This document shows positions 21,020-31,799 of a stretch of DNA of 64,000 nucleotides, one piece after another. This DNA is from Gigaspora rosea (lineage: Eukaryota; Glomeromycota; Glomeromycetes; Diversisporales; Gigasporaceae): contig QKWP01001136.1 of NCBI GenBank assembly GCA_003550325.1, positions 64,591 to 128,590 of the forward strand, given 5' to 3'. The notes under the pieces are model-generated. The model had not been told where the DNA came from and ran no database searches. It was given only the letters and a program-made list of their open reading frames with translations. Position 1 is the stretch's first letter. Each line of letters starts with the position of its first letter. The translations under genes were made by a program, and so were the position numbers.

Positions 21020-22762
21020 TATGGTCCGGTGCAAAAATGTAGATACACGAAGATCGTCACGTGATTTTCTCCTCTGATAAAAAACCTGAAAATCAAGTCG
21101 TATGAATCTACAAATGATATAAAAGGTAAAAAGAGGCCCAAACTTTAAATTTCCCACAAAACATCTATTATTTTTTTTTTTCAATGACCGACTTGCAAAG
21201 GGATCGAAGTCCATTAACTCCAAATAAAAAAAGATGATTCTTTGTGTTCATCAATATATTTTAGGCATTAGACAAGGCCAAAAACCACGACAACACGTAT
21301 CACTACGCAACGAGGTTGCTATGGCTCTTGGTATTGGAGAGGCCACGGTTTCCCGTATAGTTTCTGATCAAAATAAAAAAAAAATTGAAGAAATATCAGA
21401 AAAAAAAGTTCCAGGTAGACCAAAAAATCAACTCGATAATAATTTTGCTGAGCTTCTGCGCGGTATTATTCTTGCTGCAAACTCTTCAGGAACCCCTCTT
21501 TCGACACCTATATTACTACAACAACTTGAAGAAAATAATTATACACTTTCAAAATGGCAGCTACTTCATGTACTCCATGAGTTGGGATACTATTATGGTC
21601 GTGGAGAACGTAAGAATATACTGCATGAATTATTAGTCAATGTTGCCTTCCGTAACCGTTATTTGCGATATCGTTTTGAAAACCTACAAGGAAGAAACAA
21701 AGTTCTGACGAAACCAGAGGTTTTTTTGGATGAATCGTACTGCCATTTACACCATACTACGAATCTTACCTGGGTACCAAATCATGGTATTGTATACGCT
21801 CCGGGGCGTGGTCCTTTGATTGTTATTTTTGGAGCAATTATCGTGTTGCGTAATTGTAATACAAATAAGTTGCTTGGTGAAGTTGTTCCTAATTCTCTTT
21901 TAATATGGGATCCAACAATTAAGGCACCTTCATCAAGAAGAAGAAAAAGAATGAACGCTGATGCTTGGGATAATATCCCCGAAGTTGTCCAAAATTCTAA
22001 CATTGCAGCAGATCATGTTGACTATCATGGAATTTTACGGCTGATATCTTTGAAGATCTTTTTGATAAACTTTGTGCCAATATCAAAGAACATTATGGGC
22101 CAGTAGAAATTCATATGGATGGTGCTCGATATCATAAATGTCGGACTGAAGAAGTACCGTCATCAAATTCAAAAAAAGCCGTACTAATTGCATGGTTATC
22201 ATCACATGGTGTTGATTTCCCAGAAAATTCTACCAAAGCGGAATTGTATGAACTAGTAAAACTTCACAAAACTAAAGTTCCTTTTGCAAGTGTTCAAATA
22301 GCAAAAAAGTACGGTCATAATTTGCATTATACTCCGCCCTACCACTGCAAACTTCAACCGATCGAAGGAATTTGGTCTGTTGTAAAAGGCGAAGTTGCTA
22401 GAGCCGGTCCCCACCCAAATCTTCTAGCTATTAGGGATAAATTGTTGTGTGCATTTCAAGAAAAAGTTACCTCCAATGTTATTGTTGGGTTTTGGGAAAG
22501 GTCACTCGATAAGGCCATCAAATACAAAAATTTAGATGACGATGAATATTAGTTGAAAGCGATTGCGATGAATTTGAAATCGAAAAAATCGACGATTAAT
22601 AAAATTTTTTGTAAACGATTAATTTTTTGAATAAAGTTTATATTAAAATAAATCCGTGAACCTGAGTAATAAAAAAATGCATTTAAATGCATACATTAAA
22701 TTGCAAAAATTTTTTTTTTATTATAAGCATGTCATGTATCTACATTTTTGTACCGGACCATA
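21020..22762 (+). mobile_element. Tc1/mariner (IS630-type) DNA transposon
   Basis: The terminal inverted repeats start TGGTCCGGTGCAAAAATGTA (21022-21046) and match the reverse complement of 22736-22760 at 24 of 25 positions. TA lies on both sides (21020-21021, 22761-22762), the standard target-site duplication of this superfamily. The element encloses one transposase gene (21234-22552) broken by a frameshift. It is nested inside the 5.7-kb TIR element and, given its well-matched TIRs, is young. Confidence 0.92.
21234..22552 (+). pseudogene. DDE transposase of Tc1/mariner type, frameshifted
   Basis: The N-terminus has a helix-turn-helix (AMALGIGEATVSRIV), a GRPK motif, and a second helix-rich DNA-binding part (TPILLQQLEENNYTLSKWQL). 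Catalytic residues are the Asp in VFLDESY (codon 21729), the Asp in IHMDGARYH (codon 22118) and the Glu in KLQPIEGIWS (codon 22364). Asp 2 and Glu are separated by 81 residues, far more than the classical 34. The insert contains a SAP-like stretch (KAVLIAWLSS...TKAELYELVK). One base is missing between 22030 and 22031: frame 1 runs to a stop at 22106, and frame 2 carries Asp 2 and Glu. About 440 codons in total, so the protein was full length before the break. The start may lie slightly upstream or follow a small intron. Confidence 0.85.
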
Positions 22763-22789
22763 TTACAATTATATTTATTACATATATTA

Positions 22790-23085
22790 TTACATGGGGT
22801 TTTTTAAAACCTTAATTGTAATAATATTTATTATATGTAATAATGTAATAATATTATTATATATAATATTATCATATGTAATATTATTTATTACATGTAA
22901 TAATGTAATAATATTATTACATGTAATAATATTATTACATGTAATAATATTACTACATGTAATAATATTATTTCATGTAATAATATTATTACATGTAATA
23001 ATATTATTTCATGTAATAATATTATTACATATAATAATATTATTATATATAATGTTATTTATTATATGTAATAATATTGTCTATA
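22790..23085. repeat. Palindromic TACATGTAATAATATTAT array
   Basis: Irregular tandem copies of ATTACATGTAATAATATT, each unit its own reverse complement in part, so the array can form many hairpins. It lies just outside the right TIR of the mariner element. A related array is at 23810-24035. The long ORF through it is a by-product of the repeat. Confidence 0.85.
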
Positions 23086-23606
23086 CAATAATTATAAAAT
23101 GCATCTATAGTGTTGAATATCATATATAATTTTTACTAATAAAATTAGTGTTAGGTTGCATTTTTAGAATAAAGAGAAGTTATATATACTATAATGTCTA
23201 TTATATAAGGTTCCAATTTCAGTTTTTATAAGGTTTTTAGAGATTCTGATCAATTTTATTTAGAGTACCTGATCCTATTTACTTAGTACATGAGAAATAG
23301 TACTTATAATGTTCACAATAGATGCATTTTAGTAAACTTGTATCTATATATTAATATATTTTATTATATAATAATATATTTATTAAATATAATTAATTCC
23401 TTTAAATTTTTAATTTTAATTTAAAAAATAACTTATTGATTATAATATATTAGTTTTACTTGTTTTATTTATATAATATAATTTTAAATTAATTATATTT
23501 ATTAAATTATTTTTTTATATCTGTTAAAGTATATTATATATTTAAATAAATACTATAGCTTTATCTTGGTTTATTACCATATTATAATTATATAATATAA
23601 TAATAA

Positions 23607-23808
23607 TACAAGTTACTCTCGTTATAGTGAACTCTTGATATAGTGAAGACTAATTAAAATCTCGATATAGTGAAGTTGGACCCAAAGCCAGTCTATATAA
23701 AATTCTCTCGATATAGTGAATTTACTAATAAACTCTTGATATAGTGAATTTTTTAAAAATTTTTATTAATGGAACCAACCACTTCACTATAACAAGTTTG
23801 ACTTGTAA
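23607..23808. mobile_element. MITE of about 200 bp with internal TATAGTGAA repeats
   Basis: The left end is ACAAGTTACTCTCGTTATAG and the right end in reverse complement ACAAGTCAAACTTGTTATAG. TA is present at both borders. Inside are further copies of CTCGATATAGTGAA (near 23633, 23662, 23705, 23732). The ends resemble Tc1/mariner-type MITEs. Confidence 0.65.
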
Positions 23809-23809
23809 T

Positions 23810-24035
23810 TATATAATAAAACTTATTATTTGTAATAATAATTATTACTTGTAAAAATAATTATTACTTGTAAAAATAATATTACTTGTAATAATAATTA
23901 TTACTTGTAATAATAATTATTATTTATTACATGTAATAAGATTTATTACATGTAATAAGATTTATTACATGTAATAAATATTATTACAATTACTACTTTT
24001 TGTAATAAATAATTATTACATTATTACATCCTGCA
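23810..24035. repeat. Second AT-palindrome array
   Basis: Copies of TTACTTGTAATAATAA and TTACATGTAATAAGATT. Related to 22790-23085. Confidence 0.75.
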
Positions 24036-24367
24036 GTTTGAATTATGGCACCATTCATTAATCTTTTATTTTTTTATTTATTTATTATCAAATTTGTTTA
24101 TTTATTATATTAACGGATAGCTTAAAAATAAATGTAATTCGTATTACTTGTGCCAATGGTGCTATATTTATATTGCCCGGTACTGGACCCCTACATAAAA
24201 CCCCCAATTATCAAACCCATATCCATACAATGGACCCACAAGTCTACTATCAGGTTTAAAATTAGGAAAATATAACAGACCTGGGAGTGACCTGGGTCTT
24301 TTATATGGCCGTTTACGGGTAGTGAAAATGTTCAAATGAGTAAAGTAATTGATAGCAGTACTGTAAT

Positions 24368-24606
24368 TAGTGATGCCACCAAAATTGATTTTTGAAAAAG
24401 GCCTATTTCGTCTTCATTAGAAAAAATTAAAATTTTTTATAAGGAAGAACAAATAAAATTTATATAGATATGTTCTTTATAATTTCATCTATTCAAAAAA
24501 AGTATCAAATAATTTCGTCTTTTAAGTAAAATAGGTCAAAAACAATTTCGTTTTCAAATTTTAATTTCGGGTTTTAGAACCCGAAATGCTTTCATCCTCA
24601 TGTATA
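24368..24606 (+). mobile_element. Family G MITE (8-bp TSD), copy 1
   Basis: Starts TAGTGATGCCACC and ends CCTCATGTATA, flanked by the perfect duplication ACTGTAAT (24360-24367, 24607-24614). Removing the element and one duplication restores an open LINE frame across the site (…GTA ATA GAA TCT…). Homologous to 41233-41470 and 52513-52750. The 8-bp TSD suggests hAT-type mobilisation. Confidence 0.92.
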
Positions 24607-25940
24607 ACTGTAATAGAATCTAACCAAATTATCTTAGAAGTTAATACCAAACTAGATACTCAAATACAAGCTCTTTCAGATACTGTAAACAAGAAATGGT
24701 TAATGATCTTAAAGGATAATGGTGTGTACTTTTCAGACGTTAAGTCTAGAGAGAGAAAAAAAGAAGTTCAAAGATATCAAAATGTATACTAACTTCAGAT
24801 ACAAAATGATACAAAATGATCAAAAAAGAATGCTTAGTTATCAATTTGGATAAAATCATCACTATAGCTATATTATTACTATATATAAAATTGGGAATAA
24901 ACAAATATATAAACAATATATTAGTAAATCGAATTATGACCCTTATGAAAAGTTTTTTTGGGGCTAAGTAAATATGTAAATATTATGTTTTAATATAAGT
25001 AAAGTTGTAGAGCAGGTTCTTATACATCTACTAGTAAAATTTCATTAAAATTGAACTTGTAAATAAGAAGATATGAGTAAAAACGTCTTTAAAATTCTTT
25101 AAATCATAAAAAATTATATATATATATAGGCCTGTTTCAGATTTTGTACTATGTTGTTTATATATTTGTTTTGCCCCAATTCTAAATATAAAAATATTGC
25201 TAATCTTACCTGAATTGGCAATTAGTAATCTCCTTGACAAACCCTTCAGAAGTATTAAATTAGACCATATTCTAGAAAGTGAAAATGGTCAGTCAGTTTT
25301 GATATCAGATTTAGTAAAAGTTATGTGCAGAGCTCAACAACATTTTCAAGCACAGTACCAAAATAGAAACACTTTTAATGAGAAAGTTGCCAAGGAATAG
25401 GAGCAAATTAGGGACAAATAGTATAAGACACTTTTAATAGCTATAATAGCAGAGGATTAGTTCGCAATATTGTTAAATCTTAAAAACAAAACTGTACCAG
25501 AGATATTAAGTATTGGCTATCTCTTAATTAAAAATGTAAACAAAAAAAAACACTATAAGTTTTGCAAGTATTTGTCTTGCCTTAGGTCTTATATCTACAA
25601 AGTGAAAGCTTGCTCAAATATTTTTGATTTCCAAGAAGAATGTATGGGACCTATCCTTAAACAGTATTCATCTGATAGTATTGTTTGAAACTTTTCACAA
25701 GTGTGTCACTAGAATTATGGCACAATAACTAGCAATTATTTTCAAAAATAAAAATATATTTTCAGAATCCAATTTTGCTGGTCTCTCAGGGGATTCGATG
25801 GCGAAACCTATTAGCATACTAAACTTGATAATAGAAGATGCTAAGGAAAACAGAAAAGAGCTTTGGTTAGTCTTTTAAAATATGAGGAAAGTCTTTAATT
25901 CAGTTCTACTTTCAATGCTTAAGCTCGCAATGCAAAGGCT

Positions 25941-26094
25941 TAGGCTGTGTTATTAATTACCTGATTATTTTTTATCAGAGGTCTACCCTTTCCCTCTTTT
26001 TTATTATATATATAGTCAGGTTCTTATATATAATTTCAATTTTTTTTACCTCCTCCCTACCTAAAAAATCACCCGATTTTTGTTACTCTCTTTA
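25941..26094. mobile_element. MITE, family D, copy 2
   Basis: Homologous to 82-214, with the same order of TTAATTACCTGATTATTTTT, a CCTCTTTTTTATTATATA tract and TAAAAAATCACCCGATTTTT. It splits the LINE reverse transcriptase frame after MLKLAMQRL. A 3-bp TSD may be present but is not clear. Confidence 0.75.
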
Positions 26095-27409
26095 AAGTTC
26101 CAAAAATAGCAATATTATTCATCCTGAACTTGTTTGATCAAAGGTTATTATACACTATAGGAAATCATTGCCTTAGTAGGTATAGAGCAAGAAGAGGTGA
26201 TTTCGCCACTTCTTTGGTAAGTCTTTTATGAACTGTTGCTTTTTAGAATACAAAATGATCAGGCCCTAGGTTACTCCTTCCATTTGTCAGTTCCTACAGA
26301 TCTTTGCTTAGGTAATATTTACAAAACAAACAGCGATCACCTATGTAGACAATACTACTTGGATGAAAGAAGCAGATGCAAGAAATAATCAGAATAGCAG
26401 AGGATTTTTATGCTATAAATCATATCACAATTAATGGAAGGAAAACCAAACTGCTGGTTTTTAATTCAAAGTTTAAATCCCAGTAGCAGATTATAATGAT
26501 CGCAAAAGAGCTAATTAAAGCAGAGCATAATGAGCAAATTGTAAGGTTTCTTGGAACCTGGATAAATACAAAATTTAATGAAAAACTAATCAAAAACAAA
26601 GCCAAGTTAATAGTTATATAAGCAACCAAGGCCCTTGTTGGAAAAAAGTTAATAGTTGCACAACTCACTTATCTGAATAATATACAGTATATATCATTTC
26701 AAAACTAAGTTGTTTATTTCAGACCTCATGGCTTTCTAACCAGGAACTGTACTATATTCATCAGTCCTTCACAATGCTTTTTAAGAACAAGATAGAAATT
26801 CCAATAACCACTAGAAATTACATTATCGAGTACACAAAACTGGGAAACTGTAAATCATTAATATATGAGATTTCATCCAAACAAATTTCAGACTTACATA
26901 ATAGATAGCTCTGATGGGGACTTTGCTTTGTTGAGACTAAAGCAAAGAATAATCCTCAAACATTAATAAAAGTTTTGGCATGACGAAAACTGTAATAATT
27001 TGAAGAAAATTTGGAAATTCAATCTAATCTGTTTGACTCTGCTAAAAGCAAAAGGATTGGTTTAACATTCCAGTTATTTCAGGAGCCATGGACACTACAT
27101 GGTGTAGGGGAAACATTTAGAGACATGCTAGGAGTCAAGAACTTTATGAAAACCTGCCAAGCACTTAAAGGGTTTAATCTGTTTTTTGTTAATCAGCTAA
27201 TCTTTAGAGATGATCAAAGAATGATAACTTGGTGACAACTTAAGCTCCTTAAAGGTAGCTCATACAAGTGCTATAAGACAAACTGGGTTGTAAATCTAAA
27301 GAAGAGGCTTCTCAAGAATGATGATAACAGATAGCTCAATGTCATAGAATACCCAAATCAGATAGCTTTGATAATGCCTAAATGATCGATCTCAGATAAC
27401 TGAGGTAAA

Positions 27410-27462
27410 GTCAATAGAAATGGGACAAATCTAACTAATAAATTTGTCCTATTTCTATTGAC
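27410..27462. repeat. 53-nt perfect-arm hairpin
   Basis: GTCAATAGAAATGGGACAAAT pairs with ATTTGTCCTATTTCTATTGAC around a small loop, with one imperfect pair. Its end matches the end of the foldback element at 8958-9210, so it may be a deletion derivative. Confidence 0.7.
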
Positions 27463-28837
27463 TCCACCCCAACTAGAGATCTGACTCGATGAATAATATT
27501 CACTGAATATTCACTAAATATTTATTGAATATATACGTACCACGTATATAGTATATATATATATATTATAATTTTAGATTTTAACTAATTTTCACCCTAG
27601 GTGATATCACCTGAAGATCGTCATTGTTTATATGATCACCACAACATCAGATTTACTATAAAATTTTTTTTTTTTTTACTATAGTTGTTTTTTAGTTTTT
27701 TTGGCCAGTATTAACATTCGCTCTTTCTCTTTTTTTGGCTTTTAGATCGTCGTTGGTGTATGTCACTGGTGTCGTTAGTTGATATCGTTGCTTTGGTGTC
27801 CTAGTTGATATCGTTGCTTTGGTGTCGTCGTCACTTTAGTGTTATCACTTCAGTATCATTGCTTTGGTATCGACGGTTTGGTGTCATCATTGTTGTGGTG
27901 CTACCATTTCGGTATTGTTGTTACTTTCGTTATTTGCTTACTGCTTGTTTTACTGCTTGTTTTGTGTTGCTTACTTTGCCATCTGCTTTGTGTTTCTTGT
28001 ATTGTTGCCTAATTTGAACCATAATTTCGCTGGTTGTATCATCCTTTTAGTAGTGTTGGTTTGAATTTTGCTTCTGTTTTGTTAGCTGGTGCGATTCTGT
28101 ATACATACCACATTTGTGGTGCTATCGCTTAGACGTTTTGAATTTCGTTGTATATTTGCTACAATTTCATCTTTTGTATGGTCATGAAACGTATTCGTTG
28201 GGTACCATAAGAAGTTTGAAGTTGGTTTGACCTACTCATACAAGGATGCCAAAATTCCGAGTTGAAATGTATTGGAGTCCTGATCGGCTGGGCTATATTA
28301 ATTAATGTTGCGGCTGATACTGAAAATTTGGCCTATTGTAATATGAAATTTCTTGGAAATATTTTTTTTCGTTTTGTCTCATAGAGTTAGGGTGAGGTTT
28401 GGAGATTTGTTTCGTTCTGTTGTATAGAGTTAGGGTAGGATTAGGGTATGATTAGAGTAGGGTTAGGTGTTTTTTTTTGTTTTTGTCTTAGGGGTTAGGG
28501 TTAGGTTAGATTTGTTATTTAAAAGGTATATGTGGCTTATTGTTTTTGCAAGTGATTAATAAATAAGTTTTATTCACATTCTATATGGCGAATGAAATGA
28601 TTATGTCACTAGTAAATTACATCTTGGGAGCTATTTGAGAACACCCAGGGAGTTAAGGTTAGAGTGCTTGTCGAACGACCAGATTCATGGAAAATCGACA
28701 TCTACGTCAAAAAATTTGTACCATTACTTGCAGTTTGTATAAATTTTTAGACAATTAATAAAAAAATCGTGATTGTTAGGTAATTCCTGAGTTCTTAAGA
28801 TAATTTCATATCATAATAGTTTTAAGAATTCAGGAAT

Positions 28838-29601
28838 CAGGGTGTGGCGACTTAGGGAAGTTGGTAAGTTGTCACCCCCAAGTGGCAGGTCTAGGGTTCA
28901 AATCCCACTGGCAACGCTTTGGAAAAATAGACCTGTGTTATGGTAACCGTTTTCTGTCGATCGGTTGGGTATATTACCTGTAGTCCTTGGTTACCATCTC
29001 GAATAGGAGCTTTCGGGCGAAGTTGTGTCCGGTGACACAAACAAATCCAAGGAACTGGGAAAATGGAAACCCATTTGGAAAGTCCTGAATAAGGAGGTAG
29101 CAACGATCTTTGACGGTGCTACCAGAACCAAAATATCAGAAACCAGAGCTGGAGAACTGGACGATATGACCTTCGGAGGAGAGGGTTCACCAACCTGGCC
29201 ACCGGAGTCGTACCGGAGAAAAAGGACCTATGTTCTGGAATTAGGTACCAGGGAAAGAAAAAACCATAGTAGCACCTAATGCTGGGTAGATCAACACTTC
29301 CGGGCCAACTGGTTTGAAAGTTTGGGGCACCCGGTGATAGACCGGTAGGAAAGTAATGGTGGGTACCGGGGTCGGTGTGAACCTTACAAGGGCAGAAGTA
29401 GGTAATGGTAGCAGTTAGGTACCCCTGACTGCAAGTTGCTTGCCTCGGTGAGTGTGTAAGTTACCGAAGTGTAGGTAATACCTGTGTGGGACAGGGACTG
29501 CTCTACCAAGTTTACCCGCGAGGATAAATTAGTCCTAAGGGGATGTAGGTAGCATCCGGGACTGTCTTTGACTGACTAATGTATCGGAGGGCTGTACCGG
29601 T
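28838..29601 (+). mobile_element. Retroelement with tRNA-like head (left side of gap)
   Basis: This region is far richer in G+C than its surroundings. The head resembles a tRNA-derived Pol III promoter: an A-box-like TAGGGAAGTTGG at 28853-28864 and a perfect B box GGTTCAAATCC at 28895-28905, spaced as in a tRNA. A short frame follows at 29025-29279 (SGDTNKSKELGKWKPIWKV...), of no known family. The sequence then enters the N gap. It fits a SINE or a LINE with a tRNA-like 5' end; the type cannot be decided because the centre is missing. Confidence 0.55.
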
Positions 29602-30135
29602 NNNNNNNNNNNNNNNNNNNNNNNNNNNNNNNNNNNNNNNNNNNNNNNNNNNNNNNNNNNNNNNNNNNNNNNNNNNNNNNNNNNNNNNNNNNNNNNNNNN
29701 NNNNNNNNNNNNNNNNNNNNNNNNNNNNNNNNNNNNNNNNNNNNNNNNNNNNNNNNNNNNNNNNNNNNNNNNNNNNNNNNNNNNNNNNNNNNNNNNNNNN
29801 NNNNNNNNNNNNNNNNNNNNNNNNNNNNNNNNNNNNNNNNNNNNNNNNNNNNNNNNNNNNNNNNNNNNNNNNNNNNNNNNNNNNNNNNNNNNNNNNNNNN
29901 NNNNNNNNNNNNNNNNNNNNNNNNNNNNNNNNNNNNNNNNNNNNNNNNNNNNNNNNNNNNNNNNNNNNNNNNNNNNNNNNNNNNNNNNNNNNNNNNNNNN
30001 NNNNNNNNNNNNNNNNNNNNNNNNNNNNNNNNNNNNNNNNNNNNNNNNNNNNNNNNNNNNNNNNNNNNNNNNNNNNNNNNNNNNNNNNNNNNNNNNNNNN
30101 NNNNNNNNNNNNNNNNNNNNNNNNNNNNNNNNNNN
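29602..30135. other. Assembly gap, 534 N
   Basis: Continuous run of N. An open frame reported across it is meaningless. Confidence 0.99.
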
Positions 30136-30669
30136 CTGCGTATTTTAAAATTTTTAATAAAATTTTAAATATTGATTTTAGCCATATCTTTTCTAAGTAA
30201 AAAATATTCTTTAAGTTTTGTTTTAGTAACTTTGTTATAAAATTTTTTTAAAATCATTAGAAAACTTTAATATAATAAATGTTTAAAGTTCTTGTATTGG
30301 CATTTTTACTATTAAAATTTTTCTTTAGATTTTTTCAAATTTTATATGTTCCCGTCTATAAAAAAAATCTTTACTTCTAATACAAGTCTTAATTTTTACA
30401 AGTAAATCATTAAAGTTGCAATAATGAAAGTTGTCATCCTTTATATAAACTACAATATTGTCTTAAGAACTATAGTTCTAAAACTAAAACTAAATAAGAT
30501 CACAGAAAAATTGTAATAAAATTTTTTAAAAAAATTTTTTCTTAAAATTATCTATTTTCAGCTTATATGTAACTATAATTTATTTTCTTATAATATAAAA
30601 ACTAATTTTGCAAAAAAGTAATCCTTATTTTCAAATATAATTGTACAAAGTTTTATTTAATTATTTTAG

Positions 30670-30701
<32 letters not shown>
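30136..30701. other. AT-rich stretch ending in a 26-nt poly(A)
   Basis: About 540 bp of very AT-rich sequence right of the gap, ending in an A run at 30676-30701. The A run could be the 3' tail of the retroelement that starts at 28838, but continuity across the gap cannot be shown. Family E sequence resumes at about 30740. Confidence 0.4.
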
Positions 30702-30702
<1 letters not shown>

Positions 30703-31105
30703 TGAAAAAACGCAGGCAAATTTGCCTGTGTTCTACTACAATCTAAGGGATAAATTTCACAATTTTTAATTAAAGCCAGCAAATCGCATTACGAGACCTA
30801 CTTGAGAATACCCAGTGCTAGCCCTATTTGGAGTTAGATAGTATATTATAGTTATTGGACATTATTTTGGTAGTACAAGTTCGATTTTATTAACAAAAAA
30901 ACGTGTTTTTGATTTTTCAACTTGTCTATTCGGGCTTCGACCCAGCCTCCGACCCAAGTTTCGACCTGATTTCTGAACTAGGTGATATTACCTAGGGTGC
31001 AAGTTAGCAACAGTCATAATTTTATTTTATTTTTTAATAATTTATTTGCAATTTTATTGGCTAATTTAAATGAATAGTTACATAATTTTTTAAAATTGAA
31101 ATATA

Positions 31106-31678
31106 TTTAGAGGAGCGCCTTTTATCATCTGATTTTTTGCTACTAAGAGGCTACCCCCTCCCTCCATCTGATCGTCAAATACCGCGATTTGATTGGCTAA
31201 AATTATTAAAATTTTTAAAAATTTTTAAAATTTAACATTAAATACCTTTTGAACCAGTAATCCATTTTGAATGATTTTACTACCAAAACATTTATCTCAA
31301 TGAGATGATTCCAACGAATCTAAAATCATCGAAATCTAATTACAGAATCCAAAGATCATTATAGATTTGTCTGCTTTAATTATATTATTTTCATATATAA
31401 TATAATTAAAGCAGACAAATCTATAATGATCTTGGGATTCTGTAATTGGTTTTTAATGATTTTAGACTCGTTGGAATCATCTCATTGAGACAAACATTTT
31501 TTAGTAAAATCATTCAAAACGGATCACTGGTTCAAAAGTTATTTAATGTTAAAGTTTAAAAATTTTTAAAAATTTTAATAATTTTAGCCAATTAAAAGTT
31601 ATTTGCTATTAGGACCTGATAATTTTCTGACCCTCCTCCCCTACCCTAAAAATCAGATGATAAATGTCACTTCCCTTA
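31106..31678. mobile_element. Large foldback, families D and A
   Basis: Two arms of about 280 bp meet near 31395. The outer ends are family D-like (GAGCGCCTTTTATCATCTGA and the inverse CAGATGATAAATGTCACTTCC). The inner arms carry the family A motif GATCTTGGGATTCTGTAATTG. Almost the whole element can fold on itself. Confidence 0.75.
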
Positions 31679-31799
31679 ATATTCAATGAATATTTAGTGA
31701 ATATTCAAATATCATTTAAAATTTTTGAACGAATATTCGAATAATAAAATATTGAATGAATGAATATTCAAATATTTATTTTTTGACCAAGCAGACCTC

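Larger units (their letters stand above)
18632..24323. mobile_element. 5.7-kb TIR element with nested insertions
   Basis: The left end reads ACTACTGTAAATGGCCATAT and the right end, in reverse complement, ACTACCCGTAAACGGCCATA. Both continue ATATAAAAGA and share further subterminal motifs (GATAGTAGAC, ATATGGGTT). A 4-bp GAAA is found on both outer sides. No transposase of its own is visible. It contains a tandem duplication, a MITE, a family I repeat, a Tc1/mariner element, AT-palindrome arrays and another MITE. It interrupts the LINE between 18631 and 24324. Confidence 0.6.
24324..27400 (+). pseudogene. LINE fragment with reverse transcriptase domain, decayed
   Basis: Stop codons and frameshifts are frequent, but the order of motifs is that of a LINE ORF2: linker (EVNTKLDTQIQALSDTVNKK, near 24640), LLDKPFRSIKLDHILE (25230), NKTVPEILSIGYLLIKN (25485), SIAKP-type segment with IIEDAKENRKELWLVF (25830) and NMRKVFNSV, where RTs have an FDSV-like motif, and YVDN at 26342-26353 in place of the catalytic Y-x-D-D. 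VRFLGTWINTKF follows near 26540. It is interrupted by the family G MITE at 24368-24606 and the family D MITE at 25941-26094. The RNase H part lies beyond a 3.4-kb insertion at 31800-33560. Not functional: the second catalytic Asp is Asn and several stops are present. Confidence 0.8.
27577..31015. mobile_element. Family E element (9-bp TSD), copy 1, with nested retroelement
   Basis: The ends are GATTTTAACTAATTTTCACC and, in reverse complement, GACTGTTGCTAACTTGCACC; both continue CTAGGTRATATCACC. Perfect 9-bp duplications ATAATTTTA flank it (27568-27576, 31016-31024). The interior has short GGTGTCATCR repeats (27790-27900), TTAGGG-like blocks (28390-28510) and sequence shared with copy 2 at 44802-47181. 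A 9-bp TSD points to Mutator-like (MULE) movement. No transposase is seen. It is interrupted from about 28838 by a GC-richer retroelement and an assembly gap. Confidence 0.8.

Noticed and set aside
20752..21223. Small ORFs on both strands before the mariner element
   Set aside because: No domains, overlapping each other in different frames, AT-biased composition.
22656..23129. 157-residue ORF rich in Ile, Leu and His
   Set aside because: Produced by the repeating ATTACATGTAATAATATT array; no domain.
22790..24035. CRISPR-like array
   Set aside because: Units are AT palindromes without unique spacers of constant length and the genome is eukaryotic.
27805..28064. Cys/Leu-rich peptide shared with 45059-45307
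   Set aside because: The similarity is explained by the two family E copies; differences between them are mostly amino-acid changing, with no sign of selection for a protein.
28838..28915. Functional tRNA gene
   Set aside because: The B box is good but the acceptor and T stems do not pair, so it is a tRNA-derived head of a retroelement.
29579..30148. 189-residue ORF
   Set aside because: It is almost entirely the N gap.
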